Assembly (NCBI RefSeq): GCF_050753365.1
Contig: NZ_JBLZFY010000010.1
Coordinates: 1-64,000, forward strand
Source of the DNA: Geminocystis sp050753365
GTDB taxonomy: Bacteria; Cyanobacteriota; Cyanobacteriia; Cyanobacteriales; Cyanobacteriaceae
Direction of reading: 5' to 3'
DNA length: 64,000 nucleotides
Below are positions 16,521 through 25,008 of this stretch, one piece after another (the stretch's first letter is position 1; the number at the start of each line of letters is the position of its first letter). A model generated the notes under the pieces. The model was not told the origin of the DNA. It worked only from the letters and a program-made list of their open reading frames with translations, and did no database searches. A program made the translations under genes and the position numbers.

Positions 16521-17237
16521 TTGTTGGGACTTAGTATAACTGCTATCGGACAAAGAGATTTTTCAGAATGTTTAAGTATTTACGAGACTTTAAAACCACA
16601 ATTAAACCTTGATTTTTTAGAGTTAGCCGTTGGTTCTCGATGTGATACTCGATATATCCCCGATGATATGCCGTTAGTTATTCATCATAACTGTCTTTAT
16701 GATAATGCTTTGAAAATTATGTTCAAACTGATGGATAAAAATACATGGGTTGATTATCACCAAAGAATCAAGGGCAAGGATATTCAATTATTCTCTATTC
16801 ACCCTCCAAAGAAAAAGGAGGCTACTTTACAACAAGTATTAGATTACCGACAGGAATTAGAAATTTACCTTGATATACCTGTCTGCTTAGAAGTAATGCC
16901 CTATAGAGATGATTGGTTATTTGCTACTGATTTTGAGAATAATTCTTTATCTAAAATTCCTCTATTATTAGACATTTCTCATATTAATATATGGGCAAAA
17001 TCTCAAGAAGATATAGTCAAACAATGGGTAGAAAAATTATTACCTCAAAGTGTGGCTATTCATATATCTCACAACAACGGTTTCAAAGATAGCCATGATA
17101 TTATTCCTCAAGGTATTTGGTTTGAAAATCAAATAGAAAAATGGAATAGTCAAGAATTATTTGTTACTTATGAATCTTTACCTGAAAGGTTTAAAAACTT
17201 CGATCGGGCTAAAAGAAACATATCTTTATTTCAGTAA
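16521..17237 (+). CDS. Metal-dependent TIM-barrel protein (AP-endonuclease-2 / sugar isomerase-like)
   Basis: The 238-residue protein has the strand-by-strand motifs of the xylose-isomerase-like TIM barrels: FLELAVG, MPLVIHHN, VCLEVMPY (Glu), LLLDISHINIW (Asp, His), VAIHISHNNGFKDSHDIIP (His, Asp, His) and LFVTYESLP (Glu). The metal-site residues therefore appear complete. The pattern also resembles the multinuclear iron (MNIO/DUF692) enzymes, so subfamily and substrate are open. The start is TTG 16521, supported by GGAG at 16509-16512 with an 8-bp gap. It lies 32 bp upstream of a small acidic protein gene in an apparent two-gene operon, and both have clear ribosome-binding sites. Confidence 0.65.
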   Translation: MLGLSITAIGQRDFSECLSIYETLKPQLNLDFLELAVGSRCDTRYIPDDMPLVIHHNCLYDNALKIMFKLMDKNTWVDYHQRIKGKDIQLFSIHPPKKKEATLQQVLDYRQELEIYLDIPVCLEVMPYRDDWLFATDFENNSLSKIPLLLDISHINIWAKSQEDIVKQWVEKLLPQSVAIHISHNNGFKDSHDIIPQGIWFENQIEKWNSQELFVTYESLPERFKNFDRAKRNISLFQ

Positions 17238-17269
17238 AAAACATTTATTAGTATAACAGGAGAAAAACA

Positions 17270-17509
17270 ATGACAGATTTTGACTTAAATGATTTAAAAA
17301 AATTAGGTTTGACTGGTTCAATTAGTTATTATTTTTCTGGTGAAGGAGATGATGGTTGTTCGGATATTGAGAACGATAATTTATCATTCCCAGATAATTT
17401 TGATGATAAAGATAAATGTTACCAATATTTTCGTAACATTTTGATGGATAAATTACCTTACGGATGGGAGATTAATTATCTGAGGAATAAGGTAGTATTG
17501 CATAAGTAG
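17270..17509 (+). CDS. Small acidic protein (79 aa) paired with the TIM-barrel gene
   Basis: AGGAG precedes ATG 17270. The product is very acidic in the middle (SGEGDDGCSDIENDN, then DNFDDKDKC) and ends in a more ordered LPYGWEINYLRNKVVLHK. It has two cysteines. The FSGEGDDG... plus GWEIN layout recalls small DUF6878-like proteins, but I cannot be sure. An alternative is a substrate peptide for the adjacent metalloenzyme. The tight spacing argues for a joint function with the TIM-barrel protein. Confidence 0.6.
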   Translation: MTDFDLNDLKKLGLTGSISYYFSGEGDDGCSDIENDNLSFPDNFDDKDKCYQYFRNILMDKLPYGWEINYLRNKVVLHK

Positions 17510-17874
17510 TTATTTTCTGCCTGATTGACTGACAAAAATATCTAAAAAAATTGCTAGATTAAGATTATGACATTTTAGTTTTTTAAAGGTGATCGCTATA
17601 GTAATATTAGCCGTTATTAAAATTACTGTGATGTTTGATTTATCTGGACTTTAGCACTTGAGAAGAGAGTTGTGTAAAACCCTTATTCAGTGAATGTAAC
17701 AGGACATTTGTCAGTTATCAGGATTTTCTGCTCTAAAACCTTTTTGCAATCATTTTTAAATCACTACATCTTTATGACTACGCTGTTGTTTTCTATTGAT
17801 AATTATTATTAATAATAATCAAGTCTATATCAAGTTTTTAAAAATATTATTTCAAATAAAAAATATAAATAATT
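17510..17874. other. Spacer with AT palindrome, no gene seen
   Basis: This is a stretch of 365 bases with no credible reading frame. The notable structure is an AT-only palindrome near 17797-17821 (ATTATTATTAATAATAAT flanked by TTGAT/ATCAA), about 50 bp upstream of the restriction gene. A factor-binding or promoter role is possible but not shown. Confidence 0.4.
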
Positions 17875-19581
17875 ATGATCGAAATTAAAGGTGCTGGTTA
17901 TCCTCTAAAAAAAATATTAAGTGATGAATTTCTTTTTACAATTCCTAATTATCAGCGTCCATATCTTTGGGGGGAAAAAGAAACCGATAAATTACTAGAA
18001 GATTTAATTGATGCTTTAGGAGAAAATGATAGTGTAAAAATATCGGAGATAACACCTTATTTTCTCGGTAATGTAGTCTTAATTAAAAAAAGTGGAAAAC
18101 CAGAAGCCGAGATTATTGATGGACAACAAAGATTAACAACCATTACCATTTTATTTGCTGTTTTAAGGGAATTAATGAATATTGATGATCTAACTAAATA
18201 TATTTGTCAACCTAAAGATGATTTTGAAGGAATACCCGCACGTCCACGTTTATTATTAAGAAAAAGAGATCAATCTTTTTTTGCTCAATACATTCAAGAG
18301 AAAGAAGGTATTAAAGAACTTAAAAGTTTAGATATTTCTGCTAAATCAGAAACAGAACAAAATATTGCTAAAAATGTTTTATTTTTACTAGATGAGATTG
18401 AAAAACAATTACCTACTATTGAAAAAAAACAGCGTTTAATTCAATTTTTATTGCAACAATGTTATCTAGTTGTGGTTTCAACTTCTGACTTTGATTCTGC
18501 TTATAAGATTTTTTCTGTATTAAATGATAGAGGATTAAGATTAGACGTAACTGATATTTTAAAGGCAGATATAATTGGAAATATAACTAAATCATTAGAC
18601 TTAGATGAGAAGAATCAAATAGAAGATAAATATACAGAAATCTGGGAAGATAAAGAGGAAAAATTAGGTAGAGATAATTTTAAAGAATTATTTACTCACT
18701 TGAGAATGATTCGTGCAAAAGTCAAACAACAGCAAAAAATTATAGAAGAATTAAGGATAGTATTTGCAGAAGATTTTAAAAATGGAGAAAGTTTTATTAA
18801 TCAAATCTTAATTCCTTATGCTGATAATTTTAATAACCTTCTTAAATGTAATTTTACTTTTAGAAGTTATTCCTCAGAGATTAATCAAATACTAAAATAT
18901 TTAAGCAGGATTGATAATTTTGATTGGAAATCTCCAGCACTTTTATTCTTAGATAAATATAAAAATGACAGTAAAGAAATCTTAAAATTTTTAACTGATT
19001 TAGAACGGTTAGCTGTAGGTTTAATGATTCAAAGAATAAATATTAACCATAGAATTAAACGTTATGCAGGTGTGTTAAAAGCTATTGAAAATCAAGAAGA
19101 TTTATATAAAGAAGATTCTCTTTTACAATTAAGTAAAGATGAACAAATAGAAATAGAAAAAGCCTTAAATGGTAATATATATCAGCAAAAATATAACAAA
19201 TATGTTTTATTGAGATTAGATGAATTATTATCTGATGGTATTCCTGATTACGATTCATCTAAAATGATAACCATTGAACATATTTTGCCTCAAAATCCCA
19301 ATAGTAAAAGTAATTGGGTGAAATTATTTACTCCAGAAGAAAGAAAAAAATATCTTCATTGTTTAGGTAATTTAGCTTTATTATCTCATCGAAAAGGTGC
19401 TGAAGCTCAAAATTATGATTTTCCTAAAAAAGTAGAAGTTTATTTGAATAATCCTACGGCTATTTTTGCCTTAACAATTACAGCAGTAAAAGAGAAAGAA
19501 TGGACTCCTGAAATTATTGAAAAAAGACAACATGAATATGTTAAAAAATTAAAAGAAACTTGGCGAATTAATATGAGTTAA
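17875..19581 (+). CDS. GmrSD-type (DUF262 + DUF1524) modification-dependent restriction endonuclease
   Basis: Residues 1-230 are a DUF262/ParB-like NTPase-nuclease domain with PNYQRPYLW (24-32) and the invariant IDGQQRLTT (81-89). A helical linker follows, then a C-terminal DUF1524 His-Me-finger nuclease with IEHILPQ (His469), LGNLALL and a final AQNYDFPKK. GmrSD enzymes cut DNA with modified bases (classically glucosylated hydroxymethylcytosine of T-even phages), and related proteins work in phosphorothioate-linked defence. All core motifs are present and the 568-residue length is normal for a single-chain fusion, so it looks functional. It stands alone upstream of a decayed helicase. Confidence 0.85.
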   Translation: MIEIKGAGYPLKKILSDEFLFTIPNYQRPYLWGEKETDKLLEDLIDALGENDSVKISEITPYFLGNVVLIKKSGKPEAEIIDGQQRLTTITILFAVLRELMNIDDLTKYICQPKDDFEGIPARPRLLLRKRDQSFFAQYIQEKEGIKELKSLDISAKSETEQNIAKNVLFLLDEIEKQLPTIEKKQRLIQFLLQQCYLVVVSTSDFDSAYKIFSVLNDRGLRLDVTDILKADIIGNITKSLDLDEKNQIEDKYTEIWEDKEEKLGRDNFKELFTHLRMIRAKVKQQQKIIEELRIVFAEDFKNGESFINQILIPYADNFNNLLKCNFTFRSYSSEINQILKYLSRIDNFDWKSPALLFLDKYKNDSKEILKFLTDLERLAVGLMIQRININHRIKRYAGVLKAIENQEDLYKEDSLLQLSKDEQIEIEKALNGNIYQQKYNKYVLLRLDELLSDGIPDYDSSKMITIEHILPQNPNSKSNWVKLFTPEERKKYLHCLGNLALLSHRKGAEAQNYDFPKKVEVYLNNPTAIFALTITAVKEKEWTPEIIEKRQHEYVKKLKETWRINMS

Positions 19582-19662
19582 TTGATTTTTGGTAGTCCAT
19601 TAATAAACAAAGTCTTGATTATATACTTTCTTACAAAAAATTAAATAATATGGTAAAAAATC

Positions 19663-21522
19663 ATGGACAATATTACGCTCAAAATAGAAAATAAAGAATG
19701 TTTTAACTTTGCTTTAGAACAATGTGGAATACCATTAATTGAAGCTATTTACATTGAAAATAATAACTCTTTCCCCCTTGAAAATACTTTCATAGAAATA
19801 ACTTTACATCCTGATTTTGAAGAATCCCTAAAAATACCTTTACCCAAAATTCATGGTGGCGATCGTCATAAAATAGAAGAAGTGGATTTAAGACTACCAC
19901 CTGCCAGAATGGAAAAAACTTTAGAAGCAGAAAGGGTAATTTTAGAATGTAGTTTAAAACAAGAAGAAGAAGAAGAAATTTTAACTCAAGTCAAAAAAGA
20001 TGTTATTTTATCTGCTTATAATGATTGGAATTTAAAAGATTTTTATGCTGAATTATTAGCTTGTTTTATTACTCCAAATCATCCTGTCATAATGCAGGTA
20101 CTTAAACAAGTTAGAGAGGTAAAAAAACGCAATACAGGGGATAATTCTCTACCGGGCTATCAACATAATGCTCAAACAGTTTATGAAATGACGAAAGCAT
20201 TATATGAAACCTTTAAAGATTTTGGTATTTCTTATATTAATCCCCCAGCCTCTTTTGAAGCAAATCAAAAAATTAGGTTTGCTGATATGGTGTTACATGA
20301 TCAAATGGGTACTTGTCTTGATTTAACGGTTTTAGCTTGTTCCTGTTTAGAACAAATGGGATTATATCCCCTTGTAATCTTAGTTCAAGGTCACGCTTTT
20401 ATTGGGGTTTGGTTACAAGAAGACACCATTAACTACAATTTAATTATTGAAGATAAACTAAAGCTAATTAACTTTATCGAATCAGAAAATCTATTATTAT
20501 TCAACTCTAGTACCTACGCTGTCAGTCCGCAACCTCCTTTTGAAAAAGCTGTAAAACAGGGGGTTGATATTTTAAATACTACACACTTAACTGGTGCAGT
20601 TGATATTAATATCTGTCGGAAAAAAGGTTATAAACCTTTGCCTATTCGCATGGGTGCAATAAACACGGAAGTTAACGAAGAAGAAGTTACCAGTCTTGCC
20701 CAACAAATATTAAAACAGGCGGCTTTAGCTCAACAAAATATAAAATCAGAAGAAGAAGTTAAATCTGAAAAAAAAGAGCCTTTACCAAAGGTAGTAGAAA
20801 AACGCTTTAACCGTTGGAAATCCAGTATGTTGGATTTATCCATGAAAAATAAGTTATTAAATTTAGCAAATTTAAACATTACAAAAATTGTTGCGAATAT
20901 CTTAATTGGAGAAGTTAAACAATGGTTAGTTCAATTCTTAGCCCGTCAACAAGAAGAAAATAACGAAGATAATATAGATCCACAATCGTTAATGGCATTA
21001 CTGCAATTAGTTAGTAGTCTAACCCCAGAAAAAATTATTGGTCATAATTTTAATCTTAGTGAGCAATTCAATTTAGGTTCTTATATTCAAGGAAAAGATC
21101 CTCTTTTACAACAATTATTACCTCAAATATTACAGCATCAACAAAGAGAAATATATGGAGCTATAGGTGACTATTTTCGCAAACAGCTAAAAAAACAACC
21201 ATTTTTAATCTTAGATATACCTTCAAAAATACTTGCACAATTTGAAGATTACTTAGCATCAGGTAAAACTATTGAAATTATTCCCAACGCATCAGATCAA
21301 TCTGAATCTCAAAGAGCTAATTTACAAAATCGTATTGATGAAAATGAAATTTTAGCTAGAAAAACAACTGAATTGGTAAAAGGTAGATGTACTGCTATAC
21401 AAGGAATTGGATTAGATATACCCTGTGGCGAGGTTGAACTTTATACTATTGGCAAAACTCTTGAAAGAGAAGCTCTTACAGCTCAAGAAGAAACAGGCTC
21501 TAGCACTTTATATTTAGCATAA
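19663..21522 (+). pseudogene. DUF4011-family helicase, N-terminal fragment
   Basis: This is the first part of a large SF1 helicase/nuclease of the DUF4011-DUF3320 kind (intact members are roughly three times this length). A beta-rich N-terminal region is followed by a transglutaminase-like segment (about 200-270: MGTCLDLTVLACSCLEQMG, then VQGHAFIGVW). The start of the DUF4011 domain comes next at about residue 385 (RFNRWKSSMLDLSMKNKLLNL). The frame ends at TAA 21520-21522 directly after SSTLYLA, where intact homologues continue with a GF-E-W segment. The sequence then jumps to a region that lies several hundred residues later in homologues, so a deletion fused the two parts out of frame. The open 619-codon frame might still make protein. 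Confidence 0.78.
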
Positions 21523-24082
21523 GGGAAAATCGGTTTTATTTATTGCGGAAAAGATGGCTGCGTTAGAAGTAGTACAAAGACGTTTAGATGGTATTGGTTT
21601 AGGGAATTTTTGTTTAGAGTTACACAGTAGCGATGTTAATCGTAAACAAGTGGTTGAATCGTTAATGGCATCCTTTAATCAACAACGTTTGTCTAAGGTT
21701 GATGCGAGTGAATTATTAGCGGATTTAGAAGAAATTAAACGGAAATTAGCGGATTACCCCATCGCACTTCACGAAAAACAGTCTTTAGGTTTGTCGATGT
21801 ATGAAATCATGGGAGAGTTAGAGGGTTTAGAAACTATATCCACTGTTAGTTTACCTTCTTCTGTGGTGGAAGAAATTACTCCTAGCAAATTCAAGGAGAT
21901 GAATCAAGCCCTAGAAAATTATGCTCTTCGAGTTGAATTAGTTGAACCTATTACAGAACATTTATGGCGTTTTAGTAACTGTGCTGACTGGAGTTTATCT
22001 TTAGAATTAGAAATAACTAATCTGCTTAATCAACTCAGAAATAATGCTTCTGAATTAGAGGAAAAATTATCCTTATGGTTAGAGAATATATCTAATCAAA
22101 ATAGTAATTCTGTTTTACAAAATCAATGGAAGCCCTCGTGGAATATAATCAGACAAATTCCCCTACTGGGAGAAATAATAAATAGTAATCTTCCTGAATG
22201 TGTTTATGAACAAAATAACTGGACAAAATCTTCTGAAATAGCGAAAGAATGGTTAAATGCTTCCCGTGATTCTTTTGAACGTAAACAACAAATCAGTCAA
22301 CGTTGGCAGGATAGTATTTATGGGTTGGATTTAGTTGCAAAAATAAAGACGTTTGAAAAATTAGAGCGGATATTCCCCTTATTTCGTTGGTTTATGCAAA
22401 TTATTCCTCGTTTTTCTTTGCGATCGATCGTCAAAGGGAAATTACCTTCTAATCAACAGATATTAACAGATTTAAGAAGCTCGATCGAGGTTAAAAATTT
22501 ATCTTCAAGAATTGAACCTTTAAACAAAGAAATAGAGCGTTTATTTAGCCCTTATTGGCAGTCTGATTATAATAGTTTAGATGAATTAGAATTATTAATT
22601 GAAAAAGGAGATCGTCTTCATAATTTGATATGTCAATTAGAGCCACAATTATCAGAATTAATTAATAATGTAAAAAATCAGACCAATAGTGTTAAAGATG
22701 AATTAATAGCCCTGATAGATAAATTTAATGAATCCATTACTATATTTGATAATAATTGGCAAAAATTTAATGATTTAGTCAAAGCTAAAACAGATATAAT
22801 TTCTCCACAAGAGGAAGATTTTATTACACAAATAAAAAGATTATTAAATCAATTAAGCACTGCCCAAAGAGACTTTCAAAATTGGTGTAGGTATCAAAAA
22901 ACTATTAAAGAATTAGAGGATAAACAGCTAGAATCTTTTGTTAAAGCTCATCAGAAAGGAGAAATAGAGGTAGATAAGTTGGCTAAAGTTTTACGCAAAT
23001 CTATTCTTTATCCTTGGTTTGTTAAATACTTTGATAGCCAATCAATTTTACGAAATTTTGATGGTAATGAACAAAGAAAATATATTCATAAATTTAATAA
23101 ATTATATAAACAATATCTGAAACTTAATCAACAGGTAATTAAATCAGAACTTTGTCAAAATTTGCCTTCAGGAGCAGTAGTTTTTGAAGGTTCAGAAGTA
23201 GGGGTTTTAAAAAGAGAAAATGAAAAACAAAAAGCCCATATACCCGTTCGTGCTTTATTACAAAAAATCCCTAATTTACTACCTAAACTAAAACCATGCC
23301 TACTAATGAGTCCAGCATCTGTGGCTCATTTCCTACCAGCCGATGGAAATCCCTTTGATTTAGTTGTAATAGAAGATAATATTTCTCAGGCAATCAATGA
23401 TTTAGTCAATAATATTTCATTTCAAAATAATCAGGTTTCTCAAAACTCAGAAATATCAAATACTGATGAAAAAAAAGAAAATCAAAATACAGAAATTTCC
23501 CATGACTCTGTTCAAACAAACTCTACTCCTTTTATCTCTTATGAAAAAGCTAATTTAGAGGTAGTTACTGAAGATAAACAATTAATTTATAATAACGAAT
23601 CAATACCGCTAATTAAACAAAAAATTATTCAATTAGTAGAAATAGAAGCACCAATTTTACTCAGTGATGTTGTACGTCCAGTAGCTCAATGTTGGTCTTA
23701 TAACAGTGTAAGTAAAAAACTTAATCAACATTTAACTACTATTCTTAATGAACTTATTAAAGAAGAAAGGATATACCTAGATGATGATTTTCTTTGGAAC
23801 AATCAATCTCAATGTCAAAAGTGGGATAAGGCAAGAAAAAACGATGATGAAAACAAAAGAAAAATAGAACAAATATCTCTGCAAGAATTAGCCGTAATAG
23901 CAGAATGGATTATACATCAATCTTTATCTATTGATGAAGAAGGATTAATGAGGGAAATGGCTAATCATTTAGACTTTAAACAGCTAACCCAAGGAGTTAA
24001 AACTCGTTTAGAACAAACAATTAAATATGTTGAAGAAAGAGGAAATGTAAAACTAGAAGGGGGCAGAATTATCTGGAATTAG
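21518..24082 (+). pseudogene. DUF4011/DUF3320-family helicase, C-terminal fragment lacking motor core
   Basis: The frame opens at 21518 and reads KGKSVLFIAEKMAALEVVQRRL, the segment that follows Walker A in intact helicases. The Walker A P-loop itself is gone. The first ATG is 21554 (842 residues). About 500 helical residues follow (wedge/coiled-coil part). Where motif II should read D-E-A-S-Q, the protein reads FDLVVIEDNISQ and then passes straight, in frame, to the C-terminal DUF3320 domain (about 690-842, ending GGRIIWN). Helicase motifs III-VI and the nuclease domain are therefore missing. Two deletions have removed every motor motif. It could be a non-enzymatic relic or simply decaying. 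Confidence 0.78.
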
Positions 24083-24084
24083 AA

Positions 24085-24405
24085 TTAAACAGTGGAGGCG
24101 ATTAAAATATCAGCATCTTGAATTATTTGCCCTTTTTTTGTCAAATCTGCGTGAATTTCAGAGGCTTTTTCAAAAATCGCCAAGTTATCTAAAAATAAAA
24201 TAGGATAATCTTGACAAAATATTTGAAATAATGCCAATTTTTTAGTAGCATTGGTTTTTAAAAGACCTCTTTGAATTTCATAATAAGTTATCCCACTAAT
24301 GGCAATAAATTGACCACTACGACGCATAGTTTCAATTTTTAAGTATAATTTTTGGTTTTGTTTTAAAAAATATGAAACAATATTTGTATCTAATAAATAA
24401 CCCAT
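24085..24405 (-). CDS. vapC: VapC-type PIN-domain toxin, C-terminally truncated
   Basis: VapC toxins are PIN-fold RNases that cut tRNA or rRNA. YLLDTNIVSYFLK carries the first Asp, SGITYYEIQRGL the Glu, and QDADILIAST the third acidic residue. The frame then stops after IASTV (106 residues), where family members continue for about 25-30 residues with a last strand, the N-x-x-F segment and a helix. The stop is 2 bp from the end of the decayed helicase gene, so the same event probably removed the tail. Activity is doubtful. The start ATG 24405 directly follows the antitoxin stop codon, the usual coupled arrangement. Confidence 0.8.
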   Translation of the reverse strand: MGYLLDTNIVSYFLKQNQKLYLKIETMRRSGQFIAISGITYYEIQRGLLKTNATKKLALFQIFCQDYPILFLDNLAIFEKASEIHADLTKKGQIIQDADILIASTV

Positions 24406-24699
24406 TTAATTGCCTCTTTTAACTGCCTCATCAAATATTCTCATTTCTTCTGGAGTAAAATCACTTAGCATTCCAGAGACTAAATATAATGACAACAGGC
24501 TTTTGATTCTTTTTGCTAATTCATCTTCAGAAATTTCATTGAGATCAGGTACATTAATGGGGGTAAAATTTTCTTTCATTACTTCGATCATTTCCTGTCG
24601 ATTTAAGTTTTCTTGATAAAGTATTTCACTATCAATTAATCTCTCCACAATTTCTGTTATTTTTTGTTCGTTAACTTGACAATTTATCACTTGATTCAT
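24406..24699 (-). CDS. VapB-like antitoxin
   Basis: ATG 24699 is chosen because AGGAG lies 8 bp before it and the nine upstream codons overlap that site. The 97-residue protein is acidic and helical (EQKITEIVERLIDSEIL, EDELAKRIKSLLSLYLV, FTPEEMRIFDEAVKRG). It lacks an obvious AbrB-type N-terminus, and the DNA-binding part is not evident. Its role as the cognate antitoxin is inferred from the end-to-start coupling with the PIN toxin. Confidence 0.65.
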   Translation of the reverse strand: MNQVINCQVNEQKITEIVERLIDSEILYQENLNRQEMIEVMKENFTPINVPDLNEISEDELAKRIKSLLSLYLVSGMLSDFTPEEMRIFDEAVKRGN

Positions 24700-24803
24700 A
24701 TTTATATCTCCTTTTTTTGATCTCAAGTCAATTATACATTAATTAAAAAAAGTTTTAAATTTTGTAGTTACTGCTTTAAAGGTAAAAATGTTAAATTCGA
24801 TAA

Positions 24804-24823
24804 GGCTTAAATATTATTCAACC
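24804..24823. repeat. Imperfect palindrome, GGGTT-AATAT family
   Basis: GGCTTAAATATTATTCAACC followed by CCCTACGG is a degenerate member of the family at 53, 11443, 14530 and 55780, in the opposite orientation (CCCCTAC follows). Confidence 0.5.
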
Positions 24824-24924
24824 CCTACGGAGTTTTTAGACTTCATCAAACAAAAGTTGACATTGTATAAATTCCTAAAATTCGCCGAATAAATAAGTAG
24901 TCATAAAGCTACTAATATTCTCGA

Positions 24925-24990
24925 TCGAAATTACCAAAAAAGAAGTTTAAAATCATATCGAAATTACTAAAAAAGAAGGTTAACATAATG
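24925..24990. repeat. Two tandem 33-bp units beginning TCGAAATTAC
   Basis: Two adjacent imperfect copies (24925-24957 and 24958-24990) both read TCGAAATTAC(C/T)AAAAAAGAAG before diverging. They lie just beyond the 3' end of recG. No function is evident. Confidence 0.6.
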
Positions 24991-25008
24991 TCGATCGAAC
25001 CGAAGTAA

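Noticed and set aside
17797..17821. AT-only palindrome as a replication origin element
   Set aside because: No DnaA boxes, dnaA or dnaN genes, or origin-like clusters are nearby.
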